64,000 nucleotides of DNA from Candidatus Eisenbacteria bacterium. GTDB taxonomy: Bacteria; Eisenbacteria; RBG-16-71-46; JAFGJU01. Position 1 is the stretch's first letter, and each line of letters begins with the position of its first letter. The position numbers and the translations under genes are program-made. This document shows, in pieces, positions 8,309 through 17,583 of this stretch. A model generated the notes under the pieces. It was given only the letters and a program-made list of their open reading frames with translations, was not told where the DNA came from and did no database searches. The stretch lies in the NCBI GenBank assembly GCA_026388185.1, contig JAPLKG010000020.1, positions 49,978 through 113,977 on the forward strand. Direction: 5' to 3'.

Positions 8309-9244
8309 ATGGAAGGAATGCGCAAGGCAGGCAGGGGTTTTCCGGGGCGCAGCGCACGGATTCTGGTTTTCGCGGTCGTCGTGCTGGTTCTGGCAGTCTT
8401 CGTTCTCGTCGTGGAAGGTTGCGGTAAGAAAAGCGAGAAGAAAGTCGAGACAGAAGGAACAGAGGCACGAACGCTCACGATAAAGGGGTCCGACACCATG
8501 CTGCCCTTGCTTACGGCCCTGGCGGAAGCGTATCAGAAGATACACGTGGACGCGCAAGTCTCCGTCGCGGGCGGTGGCTCAGCCCTGGGAATCGCGGCCC
8601 TGCTTGATGGTGCCACGGACCTCTGCATGTCCTCGCGCGGACTAAACGAAGAGGAAACCAAGAAGGCCGATTATCGCCAGACTGCCCCCCAGGACGTTGT
8701 GATCGCACGCGACGGCGTTGCCGTAATAGTGCACCCGCTCAACCCCGTGAGCGAGCTCACGATCAATCAACTGCGGCAGATCTTCAACGGCAAGATCAAG
8801 AACTGGACGGCAGTGGGTGGACCCGACCAGGCCATTCGCGTGATCTCACAAGACTCTGACTCCGAGACTGCCGCATTCTTCCAGGAACGTGTGCTTCAGG
8901 GGGAACACTACAAGCACGGAATCCAGCTGGCGGCGTCCAGCGCGGCGGTTGTTCAGTCCGTGAGCCGGGAACTCTGGAGCATCGGGTATGCGAGTTATGT
9001 CTTCACTCAGGGAACAGAAATGAAGATAATCGGTCTGAAGAAAGACTCTACAAGCCCTGCCGTATTGCCCGCGCCCGAAACGCTGCTTGACGGCAGTTAC
9101 GCTCTGGAGCGGCCGCTCCACCTCTACGCCGGCAAGACGCTCGACAGCCTGACGCTGGACTTTCTTGAGTTTGTGCTCTCCGTCCGGGGTCAGCGAATCG
9201 TCAAGGAAAACGGGTTCGTCCCCGTGGGTCCGCGACCGGCCTAG
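8309..9244 (+). CDS. PstS-like phosphate/anion-binding lipoprotein
   Basis: This 311-residue periplasmic binding protein of the PstS type (PBP-like domain) has a hydrophobic signal of residues 17-36. A lipobox-like VEGC follows, making Cys38 the likely lipid site; Glu at the -2 position is atypical. The mature part begins LTIKGSDTMLPLL, and GGGSALGIAALLDGATDLCMSSR is the phosphate-loop region of the family. Later parts include NGKIKNWTAVGG and a QDSDSETAAFF segment. No PstCAB permease or ATPase is nearby, so it may act as a stand-alone sensor or scavenger. It starts two bases after the gene remnant, whose end supplies gaagagga as the SD. Confidence 0.82.
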   Translation: MEGMRKAGRGFPGRSARILVFAVVVLVLAVFVLVVEGCGKKSEKKVETEGTEARTLTIKGSDTMLPLLTALAEAYQKIHVDAQVSVAGGGSALGIAALLDGATDLCMSSRGLNEEETKKADYRQTAPQDVVIARDGVAVIVHPLNPVSELTINQLRQIFNGKIKNWTAVGGPDQAIRVISQDSDSETAAFFQERVLQGEHYKHGIQLAASSAAVVQSVSRELWSIGYASYVFTQGTEMKIIGLKKDSTSPAVLPAPETLLDGSYALERPLHLYAGKTLDSLTLDFLEFVLSVRGQRIVKENGFVPVGPRPA

Positions 9245-9282
9245 AGTGGCGACGCCCCGATTATCCCAGCCCTCCTTTTATG

Positions 9283-9311
9283 TTGACCCAGGGGCTATCT
9301 AATTGTAACGT
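9283..9311 (+). promoter_or_regulatory. Possible sigma-70-type promoter for the FN3 membrane cassette
   Basis: A TTGACC hexamer (9283-9288) is separated by 17 bases from TAACGT (9306-9311). The spacing is ideal and the -35 box matches five of six positions, but the -10 box matches only three. It lies about 130 bases upstream of the first gene of the membrane cassette, in the only sizeable gap (9245-9443) before it. Confidence 0.28.
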
Positions 9312-9443
9312 TTTCACATCTGTTCTTTCACAATCTGCCGCACCGGGCTCGCGTTGCCGGACGGCAAACATTTTGGCCCTGAGGAAGTGCTTAGCTGGCT
9401 TGCGATCTGAGCCAAACACGGTTAGCTCCGAAAGGAGGATGGG

Positions 9444-10769
9444 ATGCCCAATCGCCCTCGTCATGCCAGGCTTCTGTCACCGCTGCCTTGTCCTCTACTT
9501 CGTTTTTTGAGAACAAGGAGGGTAGTGCCGAGAGACTTTCCCCCGCGGAGTTTCTCGGCAAGAGTTCCATCCCTGCTGTTTCTTGCCTGCGTTCTTGCTG
9601 CTCTCTTCTTTCTTGTTTCCACCTCTCAGGCCCAGAGCCAGGCTGCCGTGACGCAAGCCGAGGAAGTCCCGGCTCAGGCGACCGATCTGGTTCAACCTGC
9701 GCCGCCCCCGGTTACAGACCTGAGAGCCATTGATACTCCCAGCGACGAGGGTGGTTCGATAACTGTGAGGTGGACCGAACCCGCAAACGCCGAAGAACTG
9801 GGGCTCACGTATCAAGTGCTGCGCTCCGACAAGCCCGACGGTGGGTACGCGCCGGTGGGTCAAGCTGGAGCAGGCGAGCAAGAATTCGTGGACATGGGCC
9901 TCACTGACGGGCAGGCATACTACTATAAAGTCCGTTCAGTGCTCGGCGCGGGTGTCGCGGAGTCGGAAGCTACTCGGGCAGCCCAGGCCAAGGGCAATTG
10001 GTTCAGGTCTTACAGGCTCAACGCACTCGTGCTTCTGGTTGTTTTCTCTTCCTCGGTGCTCTACTACATCACGCGCGCTCGAAAGGCCAAACCGATATAC
10101 ATTAGAAAAATCGCAGGGCTTGACGCCGTGGATGAAGCCGTGGGAAGAGCGACCGAGATGGGTAAGAAGATGTTCTACATCCCGGGCATCATGAGTGTCG
10201 ACGAGATACAGACTATCGCGAGCCTGGCGATACTCGGCCACGTCGCGAAGCTCAGTGCCACGTATAACGCCGATCTGGAAGTCCCCAACAAGGATCCTCT
10301 CACCTTCGCAGCGGCCCGGGAGACCGTGAAGGAGGCCTATCTCGAAGCAGGACGGCCCGACCTCTACCGCGAAGAGATGGTGAACTACGTCACGTATGAC
10401 CAATTCGCGTACACGGCTTCGGTCACAGGGAAGATGGTCAGAGAGAGACCCGCCACAAACTTCCTCATCGGCTCATTCTACGCAGAGAGTTTGCTCCTGG
10501 CGGAGACGGGTCAATCAATCGGCGCCATCCAGATATCGGGTACTGCCGAGGTCGCACAGTTGCCGTTTTTCGTGGTGGCGTGCGACTACACCCTGATTGG
10601 CGAGGAGCTCTACGCTGCGAGCGCCTACCTTTCCAGAGAACCGATCCTTCTCGGAAGCATAAAGGGGCAGGACATAACGAAGTTCCTGTTGATCGTGGCG
10701 TTGGGACTGGGAGTCGTCCTTGAGTCCATTGGAATAAAATTCATGTCTGCTGCGTTCAGAATGAAGTGA
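9444..10769 (+). CDS. Fibronectin type III domain membrane protein (DUF6754-like)
   Basis: This 441-residue protein has a long basic N-terminus and a hydrophobic signal or anchor (SLLFLACVLAALFFLVS). One fibronectin type III domain follows (about 85-180), then a transmembrane helix (YRLNALVLLVVFSSSVLYYI). A soluble alpha/beta-looking domain of about 200 residues contains MFYIPGIMSVDEIQTIASL, and a final helix ends the protein. The layout resembles proteins annotated DUF6754; I assign that tentatively and the function is unknown. The SD aaaggagg supports the ATG at 9444. It heads four consecutive same-strand genes for membrane proteins. Confidence 0.68.
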   Translation: MPNRPRHARLLSPLPCPLLRFLRTRRVVPRDFPPRSFSARVPSLLFLACVLAALFFLVSTSQAQSQAAVTQAEEVPAQATDLVQPAPPPVTDLRAIDTPSDEGGSITVRWTEPANAEELGLTYQVLRSDKPDGGYAPVGQAGAGEQEFVDMGLTDGQAYYYKVRSVLGAGVAESEATRAAQAKGNWFRSYRLNALVLLVVFSSSVLYYITRARKAKPIYIRKIAGLDAVDEAVGRATEMGKKMFYIPGIMSVDEIQTIASLAILGHVAKLSATYNADLEVPNKDPLTFAAARETVKEAYLEAGRPDLYREEMVNYVTYDQFAYTASVTGKMVRERPATNFLIGSFYAESLLLAETGQSIGAIQISGTAEVAQLPFFVVACDYTLIGEELYAASAYLSREPILLGSIKGQDITKFLLIVALGLGVVLESIGIKFMSAAFRMK

Positions 10770-10879
10770 TGCAAGAGTAAATACTTGTGATGAGTTCGCG
10801 GAGATGCATAGCGGAGATACCAGGCGCCGCCCGAACCGGGCGGGCAATTGATACGTGTAGGCCATAGGGAGGTTAGTAG

Positions 10880-11542
10880 ATGAAGAGGCAGCTTCCACTT
10901 TTGTTGACTTTCCTTGCGGGCACGATTCCCATCGTCGCTTTTTTTGTGCCGGAGAGACACGTGGGTCTTGTGAGCACGACGCTCGATTCCTGGCTGATTA
11001 TTGTGGCCGGGTTCGCCCTGCTTCTTGGCGTCGTGAACGTCATCCAGATGAACGCAAACAAGATCCACAGGAGATCGTCCGGCTGGCCGTACGCAATCGT
11101 TCTTCTCTTGTCTCTTGCGATAATGGGATTCTTTGGTTTTGCAGGTGCGTTCGACATGTTTGGCGGTATTGCCACAAGGCCCGACGGTTCCTCCACGCCG
11201 TTTGACTGGCTTTATAAGTTTGCCTTCCTTCCCCTTCAGGGCACAATGTTTGCGCTGCTCGCCTTTTTCATGGCAAGCGCTTCATACAGAGCCTTCAGGG
11301 CAAGAAACGTGGAAGCCACCATACTGCTGATAGCAGCGTTGTTGGTCATGTTCGGAAGGATTCCATTCGGCGAGATGGTTTCCAAGTGGTTCCCGCTCGC
11401 CACGGAATGGATTATGGGCAAGCCTAACATGGCCGCCCAGCGGGGTATCATGATAGGCGCCGCTCTTGGCGCGGCCTCCATGGCGCTGAGAATAATTCTT
11501 GGAATAGAGCGCTCGTATCTCGGTATCGGAAAAGGCGAATAG
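10880..11542 (+). CDS. Six-helix membrane protein of unknown function
   Basis: This 220-residue integral membrane protein has about six hydrophobic segments (around 5-22, 35-55, 70-95, 115-135, 145-162 and 190-210). A loop rich in Gly, Phe and Asp (GFAGAFDMFGGIATRPDGSS) lies between helices three and four. I do not recognise a family. The SD gggagg precedes the ATG. It lies between the FN3 protein and a two-helix protein in a run of closely spaced genes, so it is probably part of the same membrane complex. Confidence 0.65.
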   Translation: MKRQLPLLLTFLAGTIPIVAFFVPERHVGLVSTTLDSWLIIVAGFALLLGVVNVIQMNANKIHRRSSGWPYAIVLLLSLAIMGFFGFAGAFDMFGGIATRPDGSSTPFDWLYKFAFLPLQGTMFALLAFFMASASYRAFRARNVEATILLIAALLVMFGRIPFGEMVSKWFPLATEWIMGKPNMAAQRGIMIGAALGAASMALRIILGIERSYLGIGKGE

Positions 11543-11560
11543 GGGCGAAAGGAGAATCCG

Positions 11561-12436
11561 ATGAATCTAGAAAGAGTAATGCAGGTTGACAGGCGGATTA
11601 TCTACCTCTTCGTCGCCATAGGGACTATCCTTCCGATCATTTTTGTGATAGGCCTTCCGGTTTCCATCACACCGCCTGTGCAAATGGCGTTCGATAGAAT
11701 TGAAAATGAGTTGCAAACAGGTGATATAGTCCTGATGTCCTTCGACTACGGGCCGTCATCGGCTCCAGAGAATGCGCCGATGGCCGACGCCATGCTGAGA
11801 CATTGTTTCTCGAAGGGAATAAAGGTAGTCGTGATTGCGCTGTATCCGCTGGGCGGTCTTTCCGAAGCGGTGAACGAACTGAACAAGGTGACGGCGGAAT
11901 TCCCCGAGCTAAAGTACGGGGTTGACTACGTTAACCTGGGATACAAGGACGGGGCCCAGGCTGCCATGAAAAAGATGGCCGAGAACATTCATGAAGTCTT
12001 CCCGACGGACGTGAACGGTACTCCGTTGGACCGGCTTCCCATCATGAAGAACATAAGGACCTACAGGGACATGAAACTCGTGGTGAGCCTTGCCACCGGG
12101 ATAATCGGTGAATGGTGGGCGAATCTTGTGAATGCCCAGTTCGGGATTCCCGTGATCGTCGGGCCGACGGCAGTGTCAGCGCCCAAATACTACGCGTACC
12201 TCGAGGCCAAGCAGATGGCGGGTCTCTTGGGAGGGCTGAAGGGTGCTTCGGAGTATGAACGGCTGGTGGTAAACAGATATCCGAAGCTCGGCGAGGTATA
12301 CGCGACTCCGGGCCTCTACACTGCAACAAAGGGCATGGATGTTCAATCCATCGTTCACTTGATCATGATTGCGTTTATCGTCTTAGGGAACGTCGTGTAC
12401 TTCACCACAAAACGAAAACCGCGCAAGGCGAGCTAG
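11561..12436 (+). CDS. Two-helix membrane protein with alpha/beta domain, unknown function
   Basis: This 291-residue protein has a transmembrane helix near the N-terminus (IIYLFVAIGTILPIIFVIGL) and another near the C-terminus (IVHLIMIAFIVLGNVVYFTT). Between them lies a soluble domain of about 210 residues, with strands such as GDIVLMSFDYGPSS and IKVVVIALYPLGG that suggest a Rossmann-like alpha/beta fold. No catalytic motif is evident. The soluble domain probably faces the same side as that of the FN3 protein upstream. The SD aaggag lies seven bases before the ATG, 18 bases after the preceding stop. Confidence 0.65.
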   Translation: MNLERVMQVDRRIIYLFVAIGTILPIIFVIGLPVSITPPVQMAFDRIENELQTGDIVLMSFDYGPSSAPENAPMADAMLRHCFSKGIKVVVIALYPLGGLSEAVNELNKVTAEFPELKYGVDYVNLGYKDGAQAAMKKMAENIHEVFPTDVNGTPLDRLPIMKNIRTYRDMKLVVSLATGIIGEWWANLVNAQFGIPVIVGPTAVSAPKYYAYLEAKQMAGLLGGLKGASEYERLVVNRYPKLGEVYATPGLYTATKGMDVQSIVHLIMIAFIVLGNVVYFTTKRKPRKAS

Positions 12437-12448
12437 GGAGGTCACGTC

Positions 12449-13081
12449 ATGCCAAGCTTGGGAACATGGCTAGCAGCGTTTTTTACTCTCTGCATGCTCA
12501 GCTTTCTCTATAAGGACAATCCCTTCTTTAGGCTGGCGGAGAGTTTTTTCGCAGGACTTTCTCTGGGTTATTACATCGGCATCGTCATGAATCAGACGCT
12601 CAAGCCGAACCTTGTACTTCCTCTCATCCAAGATTTTCACGCCAACTGGAACCTGGTTTTTGCTGCGGGCCTCGGCGTCATACTGTACTTCCGCTACGTC
12701 AAGCGGGTTGCCTGGGTGAGCAGGTGGGCCCTGGCAGTGTACGTAGGCTACTACGTCGGCGTGAACATGATGCAGAAGCTTCATGGAGAGGTAATTCCAC
12801 AGATAGGCAACACCATGCTGTCCCTGAGATACAGCGGCGTTGACACTCTGTCGAATCTCGTAATGGTCGTGGGCGTTCTAGCCGTTCTGATCTACTTCTA
12901 TTTCTCGGCAGAGCACAAGGGCGTCGTCGGAGGAGTTTCGAGAATCGGAATCTGGTTCTTGATGATCTCGTTCGGTGCGGCCTTCGGCTACACGGTGATG
13001 GGTCGTGTATCGCTTCTCATCGGACGAATGGTTTTTCTCGTCAACGAGTGGGCCAGACCCTTGATAGGCTCGATAACTTGA
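12449..13081 (+). CDS. Six-helix membrane protein of unknown function
   Basis: This 210-residue integral membrane protein has about six helices, with aromatic-rich segments such as SLGYYIGIVM and YVGYYVGVNMM. The two helices spaced this way suggest an internal duplication. It ends the four-gene membrane cassette, 12 bases after the preceding stop and with SD gggagg. No family was recognised. A Tat-exported TldD gene follows 38 bases later on the same strand, so functional coupling with the peptidase pair is possible. Confidence 0.65.
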   Translation: MPSLGTWLAAFFTLCMLSFLYKDNPFFRLAESFFAGLSLGYYIGIVMNQTLKPNLVLPLIQDFHANWNLVFAAGLGVILYFRYVKRVAWVSRWALAVYVGYYVGVNMMQKLHGEVIPQIGNTMLSLRYSGVDTLSNLVMVVGVLAVLIYFYFSAEHKGVVGGVSRIGIWFLMISFGAAFGYTVMGRVSLLIGRMVFLVNEWARPLIGSIT

Positions 13082-13119
13082 GTGAGGTGGGTGGATCACA
13101 TAAGTGAGAAGGGGGAAAC

Positions 13120-14649
13120 ATGGGTATTGACGAAATACTCGGGGAATCGATCCCGAGACGGAAATTTCTCAAGCGCACAATTATGGGAGGAGCCGTGCTT
13201 GCAGGAGCCCCGATAATTTCGAGCCTTTTTTCCGGTGAAGAAGCCTACGCCCAGGAAGAGCCCTTGAGCGGCGTTTTCGGGCGAGAGGAACTCGCGCGAA
13301 TTCTCAGAGAGGCTCTCTCACAAGGCGGAGATTTTGCCGACGTATACGTCGAGAGAATACTCACGACGACCATCGCGTTCTCCGAGGGCAGAGTCGAGAG
13401 CGTGAAATACGGACTCGATCAGGGAGCGGGCGTAAGGGTTCTCAGGGACGATCAGACCGGCTACGCGTACTGCCAGGATCTGAAGCTTCCTTCTGTCATA
13501 AAGGCCGCACGTGCTGCGGCGATCATCGCCAGCGGCCCACGGAAGGAGAAGATAGCGAGGCTTTCTGTCCGAACGTCCGGCAATTGCGTGCCCTTTTCCT
13601 TGAATTTCCTCGACGTAAAAGAAAGAGACAAGGTCGCCGTGCTTGAAAAGGCAGACGCGGCGGCGCGTGCGGTCGATTCAAGGATCGCGCAAGTCAAGCT
13701 GACCTACGAAGAATCGATTGATGATTTCATCCTCGCCAACTCGGAAGGCGTCTTTGCCAGCGACGAGCTTCCCATGGTCTGGATTACCGTGGACGCGATC
13801 GCCGCTGACGGGGACAAGAAGAGACCCGGATACGTACGGCTCTCCGGCCGCAGCGGCTTCGAATTCTTCAATCGCAATAGCCCCGAAGACGCGGGGCGGA
13901 AGGCCGCAAAGCAGGCGATCACAATGCTAAATTCCAGGCCGGCACCCATGGGAGAGATGCCCGTGGTGCTTGCCTCAGGTGGGGGCGTGCTGTTTCACGA
14001 GGCAGTCGGGCACGGTCTCGAAGCCGACTCGGTGAAGAGGCAGACGTCCATGTTTGCAGGGAAGGTAGGTCAGGTGGTCGGCAGCGACAAGGTCACCGTG
14101 GTTGACGACGCCACGATCCCGAACTTGCGGGGAAGCTTCAACTTCGATAGCGAGGGTACTCCTGCTCAAAAGAAGGTTCTGATAGACAAGGGCGTTCTCG
14201 CCGGCTACATGAACGACCTAATCACGGCCAAGTATCTCAATGTGCCGCCGACCGGAAACGGGCGGAGAGAGACTTATCGGAATTTTCCTCTCGTCAGGAT
14301 GACGAACACTTACCTTGCGCCAGGCGCGCTTGAGTCGCGGGAAATAATCGAGGCCACGCAGAAGGGCATTTATGCAAAAGACCTTGGAGGTGGAGAAGTC
14401 GACACGGCCTCCGGGGACTTCACGTTCGGCGTGAGAGAAGCTTACCTGATTGAAAACGGCAAGATCGGAGCGCCCGTCCTGGGAGCGACGCTCATCGGTA
14501 GCGGCCCGGAGATCATGAAGAGGATTGACATGGTGGGCAATGACATTTCTTACTGGCCCGGCACGTGCGGGAAAGGGCAGTATGCGCCCGTGACGAGCGG
14601 TGCTCCTACGCTAAGGATCTCGCGAATAACAGTAGGCGGCAGAGAATAG
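13120..14649 (+). CDS. tldD: TldD-type zinc metalloprotease with Tat signal
   Basis: This 509-residue protein belongs to the TldD/PmbA family, which as a TldD-TldE heterodimer threads and cleaves unfolded peptides, for example in maturation of modified peptides. The zinc site is HEAVGH (His293, Glu294, His298) and the conserved downstream Cys (Cys483, in PGTCGKGQ) is present. Unusually, the N-terminus carries a twin-arginine signal: RRKFLK at residues 13-18, then a hydrophobic stretch and a probable AYA-QE cleavage site near 45. Classical TldD is cytoplasmic. The partner gene follows 22 bases later. Confidence 0.9.
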   Translation: MGIDEILGESIPRRKFLKRTIMGGAVLAGAPIISSLFSGEEAYAQEEPLSGVFGREELARILREALSQGGDFADVYVERILTTTIAFSEGRVESVKYGLDQGAGVRVLRDDQTGYAYCQDLKLPSVIKAARAAAIIASGPRKEKIARLSVRTSGNCVPFSLNFLDVKERDKVAVLEKADAAARAVDSRIAQVKLTYEESIDDFILANSEGVFASDELPMVWITVDAIAADGDKKRPGYVRLSGRSGFEFFNRNSPEDAGRKAAKQAITMLNSRPAPMGEMPVVLASGGGVLFHEAVGHGLEADSVKRQTSMFAGKVGQVVGSDKVTVVDDATIPNLRGSFNFDSEGTPAQKKVLIDKGVLAGYMNDLITAKYLNVPPTGNGRRETYRNFPLVRMTNTYLAPGALESREIIEATQKGIYAKDLGGGEVDTASGDFTFGVREAYLIENGKIGAPVLGATLIGSGPEIMKRIDMVGNDISYWPGTCGKGQYAPVTSGAPTLRISRITVGGRE

Positions 14650-14671
14650 GCGACGCGCCTGGAGGCTCAGA

Positions 14672-16021
14672 ATGTCCAGAAAGAGTTTGTCCAAGTGGCT
14701 GCTGGAAAAGCTGGCAGCAGCCGGAGCTCAGCAGGCCGAGGTTTTCATGCAGGAGGCTTCGACGCTTCAGCTCGAGGTGAGAGAGGGTAAGCTCGAGAGA
14801 ATAAGCCAGGCCAAGACGGCCGGAGTCGGTGTCAGGACCATAGTAAATCAGAAGCTGTCCTTCGTCCACACGTCCGATTTCAGCAAGAATGCCCTCACGC
14901 AGACGATCGAGAAGGCCGTCGGGTTGGCGGCGCAAGCTTCTCCGAGTGAGTTTAACAAGCTTCCCACGGAGAAACCGAGAACGACCGTGATGGAGATATT
15001 CGACCCGGAAATCGTGGCGATTCCCATAAAGCGAAAAGTGGAGCTCTTGAGAGAAACGGAGGCCGCCGTTCTCAAGTACGATCCCTCCGTGAAGCGTTCG
15101 GAGTACGTCGGATATTCCGAGGCCTCAGGAACAGTCGTTGTGGCTAATACCAACGGGCTCTCTTATTCGTATGACGCCAGTTCCTGCCAGCTCGCCGTGG
15201 GAGCCGTGGCCGAGAGGGACGGGAGGATGGAAACCGGCTACGAAGACTGGACCGGCTGTTACTTCAAGCGGCTCCCGTCGCCCGTCGAAATCGGCAGGCG
15301 GGCGGCAAGAAGAGCAGTTGCACTCCTGGGTTCAAAGCCCGTCGCTTCGCAGAAGGTGCCGGTCGTGTTTGATCCTCAGGTTGGCACGACCCTTCTTGCG
15401 GCCCTTGCTCAGGCACTCCGGGGAGACAACGTCAACAAACGGATGTCGTATCTTGGAGAGCGTCTTGGCGAAAAAATAGCCTCGGAACTTGTGACCATTC
15501 ACGATAACGGAAGGCTGCCATCGGGTCCTTCGAGCCGTCCCATCGATTCCGAAGGTGTGAGCACATCGGATCTCGTTCTGGTCGACAAAGGGACGCTCAG
15601 AAATTTCGTGTACGACTATTCCTCCGCACTTCGCGCCGGCAAGAAGCCCACCGGAAACGCGGTGCGAGGAAGCTACAGGGACCTTCCTCAGGTCGGTTTC
15701 AGCAACTACTACATGGAGAAGGGCAGTCTGAAGCCGGAAGGCATAATTGCGGACACGACCAACGGCCTCTACGTGACCAAGCTTGCCGGCTGGTGGCTCG
15801 GGATAAATCCGGCCTCTCCGGACTATTCGAGCGCCGCAAGCGGCCTGTGGATAAAGAACGGAGAATTCTCACATCCAGTCTCTGGAGTGACCATCGCCTC
15901 CACGATCCTCGATATGTTGGCGGGGATAGACGCTGTCGCGGACGACTTGACATTCAACGACGGGACTTGCTGCCCGACCTTCAGGGTGAGAGAAATGGCC
16001 CTCTCGGGACCGAGCGTGTAA
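14672..16021 (+). CDS. TldE/PmbA-type metalloprotease partner subunit
   Basis: This 449-residue protein is homologous to the gene upstream and to TldE (PmbA). Conserved parts include the N-terminal QAEVFMQEASTLQLEVREG strand pair and the C-terminal SGLWIKNGEFSHPVSGVTIA. As is normal for TldE, the zinc-binding HExxxH motif is absent, so it should be the non-catalytic subunit. It has no export signal, in contrast to its TldD partner. The ATG is preceded by ctggagg. The gene converges on the NhaD-like antiporter gene 50 bases beyond. Confidence 0.88.
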   Translation: MSRKSLSKWLLEKLAAAGAQQAEVFMQEASTLQLEVREGKLERISQAKTAGVGVRTIVNQKLSFVHTSDFSKNALTQTIEKAVGLAAQASPSEFNKLPTEKPRTTVMEIFDPEIVAIPIKRKVELLRETEAAVLKYDPSVKRSEYVGYSEASGTVVVANTNGLSYSYDASSCQLAVGAVAERDGRMETGYEDWTGCYFKRLPSPVEIGRRAARRAVALLGSKPVASQKVPVVFDPQVGTTLLAALAQALRGDNVNKRMSYLGERLGEKIASELVTIHDNGRLPSGPSSRPIDSEGVSTSDLVLVDKGTLRNFVYDYSSALRAGKKPTGNAVRGSYRDLPQVGFSNYYMEKGSLKPEGIIADTTNGLYVTKLAGWWLGINPASPDYSSAASGLWIKNGEFSHPVSGVTIASTILDMLAGIDAVADDLTFNDGTCCPTFRVREMALSGPSV

Positions 16022-16071
16022 GAGGGGACTGGGCTTGGTCGTGCCCGAGCGGATGGCTTTGGGTTCCCCGG

Positions 16072-17583
16072 CTAGAAGAATATGACTGTGACCAGAAGGA
16101 AAAGTGGAATCAGTATTCCTGCCGACCACAGCATGTAGCCGAAGAAACTGGGCATCTCGATGCGATTTTCCTCCGCTATCGAACGCACCATGAAGTTGGG
16201 CGCGTTTCCGATGTAAGTGTTGGCTCCGAAAAAGACCGCCCCGGCGGAAATGGCCTTCAGAAACGCCCCGAACTGCGCTTCTCCGGCGTGCTCAATCAAG
16301 CCGCTCAGAATTCCAGTCACGTGCGCCTCGGGAATCTGAAGCTTACCCAGCGCCAAGTTGAAAAACGTCAGGTAAGTGGGGGCGTTGTCCAGGAAACTGG
16401 ACATTGCACCGGCGGCCCAAAAATAGTGGGCGGGCGAATTCACCGCGTTCACCAGAAACGCCAGGGCACCCGTGCTGCCGGCTCGCAGAATCATGAGCAG
16501 AGGGATGATTGTCATGAATATGCCGGCAAAGAGATAGGCCACCTCCTTTATCGGAAACCATGTGAAGTGGTTGTCGTCTCTCACCTGCTTTGAGGTTGTG
16601 AAAAGCGAAAGCGCCCCCATCGCCAGAATCAAGACATCCCTCACCTCGTCCTGAATCTGGAGGTGAACTCCCAGAAACGTGAAGGACGCAGCGCGCCAAG
16701 TGCCTGAGAGCAGCACTGCGACGATGATTCCGGCCAAGAACAGGAAATTGTGAGCACCCTCCAGGCGTATGCTTTCCGTTTGTCGCTGCACAGCTTGATG
16801 TTGCACCGTTGGATGTTGCGCCAACGCTTCGCGCGATTCCCTCCGGTAGAATAGAGTGTCGAGTGCGTAGAAGAGGCCGAGAAGCACGGCCGTTGCGAGA
16901 AGCATGTGCGGAAGAATACTGAACGTCCAGAAGAAGGGCACTCCGTGCAAGAATCCGAGAAACAGCGGAGGATCGCCGAGAGGAGTGAGGGCCCCGCCGA
17001 TGTTCGCCACAAGGAAAATGAAAAATATGACCACGTGGCTCTTGTGTCTTCTGGAGGCGTTCGCCCTTATGACCGGCCGTATCATGAGCATCGATGCACC
17101 GGTTGTCCCCATCCACGACGCCAACACAGTTCCGATGAGAAGAAGTACGACGTTGACTCTCGGCGTCCCCTGAAGTCGGCCCCTGAGCAGGATTCCCCCC
17201 GACACAGTGAACAGCCCCCAAAGGAGAATGATGAAGGGTACGTAGTCGACAAGGAAAATATGAAGAATCTGGTGTAACGCCGCGCCCTTGAAGGCGACGA
17301 GAAACGGCAGGGCAAACACCGCGGCCCAGAAGAACGAAACCTTGACGTAATGCCGGCGCCAGAACACCGGAGCGAGCAGGGGGAACAGTGCAATCGAAAG
17401 CAATATCCCGAGGAACGGAAGTCCGGACCAGAGGGGAAGGCGACCGCCGAGGTAGAGGCCTTCGGCTTCCCTATCCACAAGCTTCTCGGGACCTGAGTAG
17501 GCGTGTGCAAGAACTATCATCAAACAGACAGAGACCGCAACTGCTGCGGCCATTACGATGGGCTTGCGAAAAATGTTCGACAC
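16072..17583 (-). CDS. NhaD-like sodium:proton antiporter
   Basis: This 503-residue membrane protein of the ion transporter superfamily has about 12 helices. Sequences characteristic of NhaD/UIT-type antiporters are GTTGASMLMIRPVIRAN, GDPPLFLGFLHG, AAGAMSSFLDNAPTYLTFFN and FFGANTYIGNAPN. These are the paired substrate-binding hairpins of the fold. Role: sodium or lithium extrusion and pH homeostasis. The frame opens at a GTG at 17601, but the GTG at 17583 has a well-placed gaggag and gives a better start. A cytoplasmic loop holds a pentapeptide repeat (QHPTV-QHQAV-QRQTE). Confidence 0.82.
   Translation of the reverse strand: MSNIFRKPIVMAAAVAVSVCLMIVLAHAYSGPEKLVDREAEGLYLGGRLPLWSGLPFLGILLSIALFPLLAPVFWRRHYVKVSFFWAAVFALPFLVAFKGAALHQILHIFLVDYVPFIILLWGLFTVSGGILLRGRLQGTPRVNVVLLLIGTVLASWMGTTGASMLMIRPVIRANASRRHKSHVVIFFIFLVANIGGALTPLGDPPLFLGFLHGVPFFWTFSILPHMLLATAVLLGLFYALDTLFYRRESREALAQHPTVQHQAVQRQTESIRLEGAHNFLFLAGIIVAVLLSGTWRAASFTFLGVHLQIQDEVRDVLILAMGALSLFTTSKQVRDDNHFTWFPIKEVAYLFAGIFMTIIPLLMILRAGSTGALAFLVNAVNSPAHYFWAAGAMSSFLDNAPTYLTFFNLALGKLQIPEAHVTGILSGLIEHAGEAQFGAFLKAISAGAVFFGANTYIGNAPNFMVRSIAEENRIEMPSFFGYMLWSAGILIPLFLLVTVIFF
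16778..16822 (-). repeat. Three degenerate 15-base tandem repeats inside the antiporter gene
   Basis: Three adjacent 15-base units (16778-16792, 16793-16807, 16808-16822) share the core gatgttgc. They encode three related pentapeptides (QHPTV, QHQAV, QRQTE) in a predicted cytoplasmic loop. Copies two and three match at about 12 of 15 positions and the first is weaker. The length is a multiple of three, so copy-number change would keep the frame. Confidence 0.5.
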
